Below, in pieces: positions 52,442 to 56,123 of a stretch of DNA of 56,123 bases (positions are counted from its first letter, which is position 1; each line of letters opens with the position of its first letter). Where the stretch lies: the NCBI RefSeq assembly GCF_000346505.1, contig NZ_ANOH01000215.1:1-56123 (forward strand), in the 5' to 3' direction. The notes beneath the pieces were generated by a model that saw only the letters and a list, made by a program, of their open reading frames with translations, searched no databases and was not told the origin of the DNA. The translations under genes were made by a program, and so were the position numbers. The DNA is from Aporhodopirellula sallentina SM41. Its GTDB lineage: Bacteria > Planctomycetota > Planctomycetia > Pirellulales > Pirellulaceae.

Positions 52442-53443
52442 ATGGCACTGATTGTTCTGCGTCTTTTCTTTTTGCTCTGCGCCGGTGGCGTATCGGCAAT
52501 CATCAACACCTCGCTCGATAGTGGCAGCTCGGCATATCTCCCGTGGATGAATTTTATCATCATCATGGGGCTCGCGGTGGGGATGGTGATCTTTGACATT
52601 TACCTGCCGCGCAAACGCATCGACACGATCACGTCGGTCTATTTCGGCGTGTTGGTTGGGGTGTTATTGACATACATTTTGACCATCGCGGCGGCTCCGT
52701 TTTTGGATCAATTCAGCAACGCGAACCACATCCGTTTGGTGCTCGGGATCTGTTTGTGTTACCTGTGCACGTCGGTGTTGTTGCAGACCAAAGACGATTT
52801 CCGGTTCCTCATCCCTTATGTCGAATTTGTTCGTGAGGTGAAAGGTTTCAAACCTTTGATTCTCGACACGAGCGTTGTGATTGACGGACGGATCGCCGAC
52901 CTGGTCGCAACCGGCGTATTCGACAACCAATTGATCATGCCCCGTTTCGCTCTGAGCGAACTGCAGGCGATCGCCGACAGCAGCGACAAACTGCGTCGAA
53001 CCCGCGGCCGTCGTGGACTCGACGTGCTCAACCGATTGCGTGCCGACGAGAACGTCGACTTGCAAATCTTTGACCGCGAACTGCCCGAACTCGCCGGTCA
53101 AACAGTGGACCTGAAATTGGTCCTTCTCGCCAAACACCTCGAAGGCAAAGTCGTCACGGGTGACTTCAACCTGAACAAGGTCGCCAAGGTTCAAGGCGTT
53201 CCGGTGATCAACCTGAACGAGATCAGCAACGCGTTGCGACCGGTGTTCTTGCCTGACGAAACATTCCGTTTGCGAGTGATCAAACCGGGCGAAGGGCCCG
53301 AACAAGGAATCGGCTATCTCGACGATGGGACGATGGTCGTGGTAGAGGGTGGTCGAAATCGGATCGGCCAGGAGCTCGACGTTCGCGTCACGAGCACCCT
53401 CCAAACCAACGCCGGCAAAATGATCTTCACCAAAGTCGACTGA
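52442..53443 (+). CDS. Membrane-anchored PIN-TRAM domain protein (YacL-like)
   Basis: 333 residues. Four N-terminal membrane helices (LRLFFLLCAGGVSAI, WMNFIIIMGLAVGMVIFDIY, VYFGVLVGVLLTYILTIAAA, LVLGICLCYLCTSVLL), then a PIN nuclease domain with acidic residues in PLILDTSVVIDGRIADLV, RFALSELQAIADSSD, GRRGLDVLNRL and GKVVTGDFNLNKVAKVQGV, then a C-terminal TRAM domain (EQGIGYLDDGTMVVVEGG, GQELDVRVTSTLQTNAGKMI). This is the YacL architecture of Bacillus; a membrane-tethered RNase is likely but its target is unknown. groES follows 10 bases after its stop. Confidence 0.95.
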   Translation: MALIVLRLFFLLCAGGVSAIINTSLDSGSSAYLPWMNFIIIMGLAVGMVIFDIYLPRKRIDTITSVYFGVLVGVLLTYILTIAAAPFLDQFSNANHIRLVLGICLCYLCTSVLLQTKDDFRFLIPYVEFVREVKGFKPLILDTSVVIDGRIADLVATGVFDNQLIMPRFALSELQAIADSSDKLRRTRGRRGLDVLNRLRADENVDLQIFDRELPELAGQTVDLKLVLLAKHLEGKVVTGDFNLNKVAKVQGVPVINLNEISNALRPVFLPDETFRLRVIKPGEGPEQGIGYLDDGTMVVVEGGRNRIGQELDVRVTSTLQTNAGKMIFTKVD

Positions 53444-53453
53444 TACTGGTTCT

Positions 53454-53783
53454 ATGGCAAAGAAAAAAACAGCACCTTCCACGTTCGAATACGTGGAACC
53501 GATCGGAGACCGTGTACTCGTCCGCAAGGATGAACCCAAACGCGAAACACGCGGCGGGATCGCGTTGCCTGACGCCGCTGAAATCCCGACCATCACCGGT
53601 CGCATCGTCACGATCAGTGCTGCGGTGGAGAACGACGATGAACTACCGCTCCGCCAATACGACAAGATCCTCTTCCACCCTAAGAACGCAATCCCCGTCG
53701 ACCTTGAGCACGACAATCAATTGTTTGTTGTCCCCGTGGAAGACATCGTCGCCGTCTTTCGTCGCAACGCGCCGGAGGAATAG
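53454..53783 (+). CDS. groES: Co-chaperonin GroES (Cpn10)
   Basis: 109 residues. The Cpn10 fold is marked by EPIGDRVLVRKDEPKRETRG, the mobile-loop region GGIALPDAAEIPT, GRIVTISA, YDKILFHPKNAIPVDLEHDN and FVVPVEDIVAVFR. The mobile loop normally ends in a short hydrophobic triplet (IVL-like); here it reads GIALPD, and the usual tyrosine/gly dome is replaced by ENDDELPLRQYDK. No groEL is adjacent. It is 10 bases behind the PIN-TRAM gene and probably co-transcribed with it. Likely a secondary GroES paralogue, which planctomycetes often have. Confidence 0.92.
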   Translation: MAKKKTAPSTFEYVEPIGDRVLVRKDEPKRETRGGIALPDAAEIPTITGRIVTISAAVENDDELPLRQYDKILFHPKNAIPVDLEHDNQLFVVPVEDIVAVFRRNAPEE

Positions 53784-53827
53784 CCGTCACGGGCTCCCGC
53801 GGTATCGTTCTGGCCTCATGATGCGTT

Positions 53828-53892
53828 AACCTGCAACGTTGGAACGTGCCAACCTGCAACGTGCCATTGGCGGACGCGTGCCATTGACGGAC
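53828..53892. repeat. Short tandem repeats between groES and acpS
   Basis: AACCTGCAACGT occurs at 53828-53839 and 53851-53862; GTGCCATTGGCGGAC at 53861-53875 recurs with one change at 53878-53892. The genes converge here; no classical terminator with a T run is seen. Confidence 0.6.
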
Positions 53893-53916
53893 GAAAGCCA
53901 GCCTCCCCGACACGAC

Positions 53917-54330
53917 CTAATCGTCGTCGCCGACGCTCGTGTCGAAGTTATCGTCTTGCCACAAGATCACGTACGCGATCGCTTGCGTACGGCAACCACC
54001 GAGGCTGAGGTGGATCGTGTCGACTCCCGCGTCGATTGCTCTTTCCTGAGCACTCCCGGTCAGCGAAACGAACGGGCCACTTTGAGGTCGCGTCAGAATT
54101 TCGATCTCGGTCCAGCGGACTCCTTTTCGGTGGCAATGCAGGGCTTTGTAGACCGCCTGCTTTGCCGCCCAACGACGCGAGAAGTGACTCGTTGCGTCAG
54201 GCAATTGGGCACAGTGATCAATTTCGGCCGGCGTGAAAACTCGCTCGAGAAACTGCTCACCGTGCTGTTGAATCATTTGCGAGATCCGGGCGCACTGCAC
54301 GATTTCGGTTCCGACCGCAACTATCGCCAT
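53917..54330 (-). CDS. acpS: Holo-[acyl-carrier-protein] synthase
   Basis: 137 residues. It transfers 4'-phosphopantetheine from CoA to carrier proteins. The N-terminus MAIVAVGTEIVQCARISQMI and the block FSRRWAAKQAVYKALH match the AcpS family. Two positions deviate from the usual metal ligands: GTDI reads GTEI, and the KEA motif reads KQA (Gln for the metal-binding Glu). The familiar GTGxxxG after the second motif reads CHRKGVRW. ATG 54330 is the AcpS start; the longer frame upstream overlaps trpS and looks like a shadow. It starts 4 bases after the trpS stop, as in an operon. It could also serve the peptide synthetase, though Sfp-type enzymes usually do that (inference). Confidence 0.85.
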   Translation of the reverse strand: MAIVAVGTEIVQCARISQMIQQHGEQFLERVFTPAEIDHCAQLPDATSHFSRRWAAKQAVYKALHCHRKGVRWTEIEILTRPQSGPFVSLTGSAQERAIDAGVDTIHLSLGGCRTQAIAYVILWQDDNFDTSVGDDD

Positions 54331-54334
54331 CGCT

Positions 54335-55297
54335 TTACCTGATCCCGCACGCGGATCGTGCCCGTTCGAGAACCCCGCCGGCAACTTCGCGAGCCCGAAC
54401 GGCACCGGCGGCCAACACGTCACGAACCGAATCGAGATCCTTTTCGAGTTCCTGCCGACGCTCGCGTGCGGGCGCAAAGTGTGCCTCACTGACTTCCGCG
54501 ACGGCCTTCTTGATCTCGCCGTATCCGAACCCACCGGCGCGGTATTTCTCCGCCATCGCGGCGACCTCATCCTGCCCGGCAAACAATCGATAGAGTTCGA
54601 ACAAATGATCGCCTTCGGGATCCTTGGGGTCTTCCATCGGGCGACTGTCGGTGACGATCCGCATGATCTGTTTGCGAATCTTCTTTACCTCACCAAAGAG
54701 CGGCAGAGTGTTGTCGTAACTCTTGCTCATCTTTTGTCCGTCGGTACCGGGAACCTTCGCACCGACATCGAGCGTTTGAGCCTTGGGCATGACAAACGTT
54801 TCGCCGTACGTGTGATGGAACGAACCGGCGAGGTCGCGGCAAACTTCGATGTGTTGAACTTGGTCGACCCCGACGGGAACGATTTGCGAATCGTACGCGA
54901 GGATATCCGCAGCCATCAAAACCGGGTACGTGAACAAACCGGCGTCGGCGGGTAGGCCACGTTCCTTTTTGTCTTTGTAGGCGTGGCATCGTTCGAGCAA
55001 TCCCATCGGTGTCACCGAAAGGAGCAACCAAGTCAGCTCGGTAACCTCAGGAATGTGCGACTGCACGAACAAAGTCGCCTTGTCGGGATCCAGACCGAGG
55101 GCGAGCAGATCGAGCGCGGCGTTGATAACGTTGTCACGCAGTTGCTCGGGATCACGAACCGTGGTCAGAGCGTGTAGGTCGGCGATGAAATAGAACCCGT
55201 CGTTCTTTTCCTGCAGATCAATGTATTGGCGAATGGCACCGAAGTAGTTTCCCCAGTGAGGCCGACCGGTCGGTTGGATGCCAGAAAGTACACGCAT
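54335..55297 (-). CDS. trpS: Tryptophanyl-tRNA synthetase
   Basis: 320-residue class I aminoacyl-tRNA synthetase. HIGH-type motif in [20 protein letters not shown], catalytic-site blocks [24 protein letters not shown] and [13 protein letters not shown], and the KMSKS loop [18 protein letters not shown]-terminal anticodon-binding helices include [23 protein letters not shown] 55297 is the start; a frame to 55345 exists. Length is normal for bacterial TrpS. Confidence 0.97.
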   Translation of the reverse strand: MRVLSGIQPTGRPHWGNYFGAIRQYIDLQEKNDGFYFIADLHALTTVRDPEQLRDNVINAALDLLALGLDPDKATLFVQSHIPEVTELTWLLLSVTPMGLLERCHAYKDKKERGLPADAGLFTYPVLMAADILAYDSQIVPVGVDQVQHIEVCRDLAGSFHHTYGETFVMPKAQTLDVGAKVPGTDGQKMSKSYDNTLPLFGEVKKIRKQIMRIVTDSRPMEDPKDPEGDHLFELYRLFAGQDEVAAMAEKYRAGGFGYGEIKKAVAEVSEAHFAPARERRQELEKDLDSVRDVLAAGAVRAREVAGGVLERARSACGIR

Positions 55298-55662
55298 GAA
55301 ACGATGAAAAAGTGGGGTGAGAGGGGAAAAAGAAGTGCGACGCAACCAGCCGCCAAGCGGTCAAATCCGATAACGAAAACCGTGACACATCCGCGTGCGG
55401 AAAAACGATTCTAGTTGACCGACGTGATTCTAGTGCATCTCGAGGCGTCCGTCGCGACGCCCCCGCGATCGATCAACGTATTTCCCACGGCTGAACAGAT
55501 TTCCGGTCGCTCAAAGCATTCCCCCGGCGGATCAAAGCCCGACGCGGCCACCGCAACGAATTCTTCTCGCCGAGGTGGGCCGCCGATTCGTACTCGGCGA
55601 GATCGCGTCCGCGACTCCGCGTCGGCGGACACACGTTTGTCAAACCGTTCGCTAGACAGATA
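55298..55662. other. Intergenic region between trpS and purF
   Basis: 365 bases. No gene, RNA or clear repeat was found. The trpS promoter must lie here; open frames in this stretch are Arg/Ser/Pro-rich and shadow-like. Confidence 0.55.
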
Positions 55663-56123
55663 TCAGCCCGCGCCGACCGCGGCGGCGAGCTGCTCGTAGG
55701 TGCGTTGACTATCGACCCGGGCACCGCGGTTGTCGCATGCGATCTGATAGAGGTGCTGCCCGACCGGCGTCGGATATTGCCCCGTCACGCATGCCTGGCA
55801 AAGTTTGCTCTGCGGCAGATCAATCGCCCTGGCGAGCGCTTCGACAGGCAGGTACCGCAACGAGTCCGCACCGAGGTCATCGGCGAGACGTTGCTGTGCG
55901 TCCTCGGTGAGCTCTCCGTCGAGCGAGAAATACTTCGGTGCGATCAACTGATCGATCGTGCTCATGTCGATACCGTAAAAACACGGTGCCACGATCGGCG
56001 GGCATGCAACACGGACGTGAATTTCTTTAGCACCGCCGACGTCACGAATCCGGTCGAGCAACGCGTTCATCGTGGTGCTGCGGACGATCGAGTCCTCCAC
56101 CAAGATGACCCGTTTGCCTCGCA
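55663..56123 (-). CDS. purF: Amidophosphoribosyltransferase, C-terminal part (cut by window end)
   Basis: The frame is open through the window edge, so only about 153 C-terminal codons are present. Translation from the edge reads RGKRVILVEDSIVRSTTMN, the PRPP-binding loop of PurF, followed by the Cys-containing blocks RVACPPIVAPCFYGIDM and LCQACVTGQYPTPVGQHLYQ. The CxxC in the latter matches the iron-sulfur ligands of the Bacillus-type enzyme. PurF makes 5-phosphoribosylamine, the first committed purine step. Confidence 0.95.
   Translation of the reverse strand, partial: RGKRVILVEDSIVRSTTMNALLDRIRDVGGAKEIHVRVACPPIVAPCFYGIDMSTIDQLIAPKYFSLDGELTEDAQQRLADDLGADSLRYLPVEALARAIDLPQSKLCQACVTGQYPTPVGQHLYQIACDNRGARVDSQRTYEQLAAAVGAG

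Overview
The window reads as a chromosomal segment of a planctomycete, most likely a Rhodopirellula/Rubripirellula-like member of the Pirellulaceae. The evidence is the gene content: two secreted sulfatases, a DUF1559 prepilin-like protein, a DUF1570 protein, an ECF sigma factor of the Rhodopirellula/Verrucomicrobium type, a GH50 agarase-like enzyme and a GH78 rhamnosidase. Weak Shine-Dalgarno signals and many short hairpin repeats between genes agree with this. The assignment rests on family recognition; no database search was run.

Layout. 1-350: decayed REP-associated transposase (RAYT-like) beside an inverted repeat. 355-4562 (minus): secreted Gly/Arg-tailed protein, secreted metallophosphoesterase, anti-sigma-like membrane protein and ECF sigma factor, the last three closely packed. 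4563-7921: accessory patch with a DUF695-like gene, a broken coiled-coil gene, a three-gene operon containing a TIGR04255 family protein, and a gene fragment. 7922-7994: tRNA-Ala(GGC) with its terminator. 8234-15339: lipoprotein, dihydrolipoamide dehydrogenase, RimB-type protease, RimK ligase with a C-terminal TrkA_C-like domain, cytochrome P450, MsrA. 15863-30311 (plus): exopolysaccharide assembly operon (initiating phosphoglycosyltransferase, flippase, polymerase, two GT4 glycosyltransferases, chain-length co-polymerase) that runs by a 1-base overlap into a 2023-residue dimodular nonribosomal peptide synthetase.

30422-44827: polysaccharide degradation region with a DUF1570 putative protease, a GH78 rhamnosidase and two sulfatases on plus, facing a coupled minus-strand operon of a membrane protein, a GH50 agarase-like enzyme and a DUF1559 protein. 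44828-48080: PQQ-repeat lipoprotein and GDSL hydrolase framed by REP hairpins. 48081-50442: FAD oxidoreductase and GT2 glycosyltransferase pair. 50783-56123: housekeeping genes (dGTPase, membrane PIN-TRAM protein, GroES, AcpS, TrpS, and the 3' part of purF, cut by the window edge).

The most promising signals are: (1) the peptide synthetase coupled to an exopolysaccharide operon; (2) the TIGR04255 trio, which looks like a mobile conserved module of unknown function; (3) the RimB/RimK pair with a ligand-binding-type domain fused to RimK; (4) a C-terminal domain shared by the rhamnosidase and the adjacent sulfatase; (5) paired palindromes (REPIN-like) whose stems differ by compensating changes, together with the transposase remnant.
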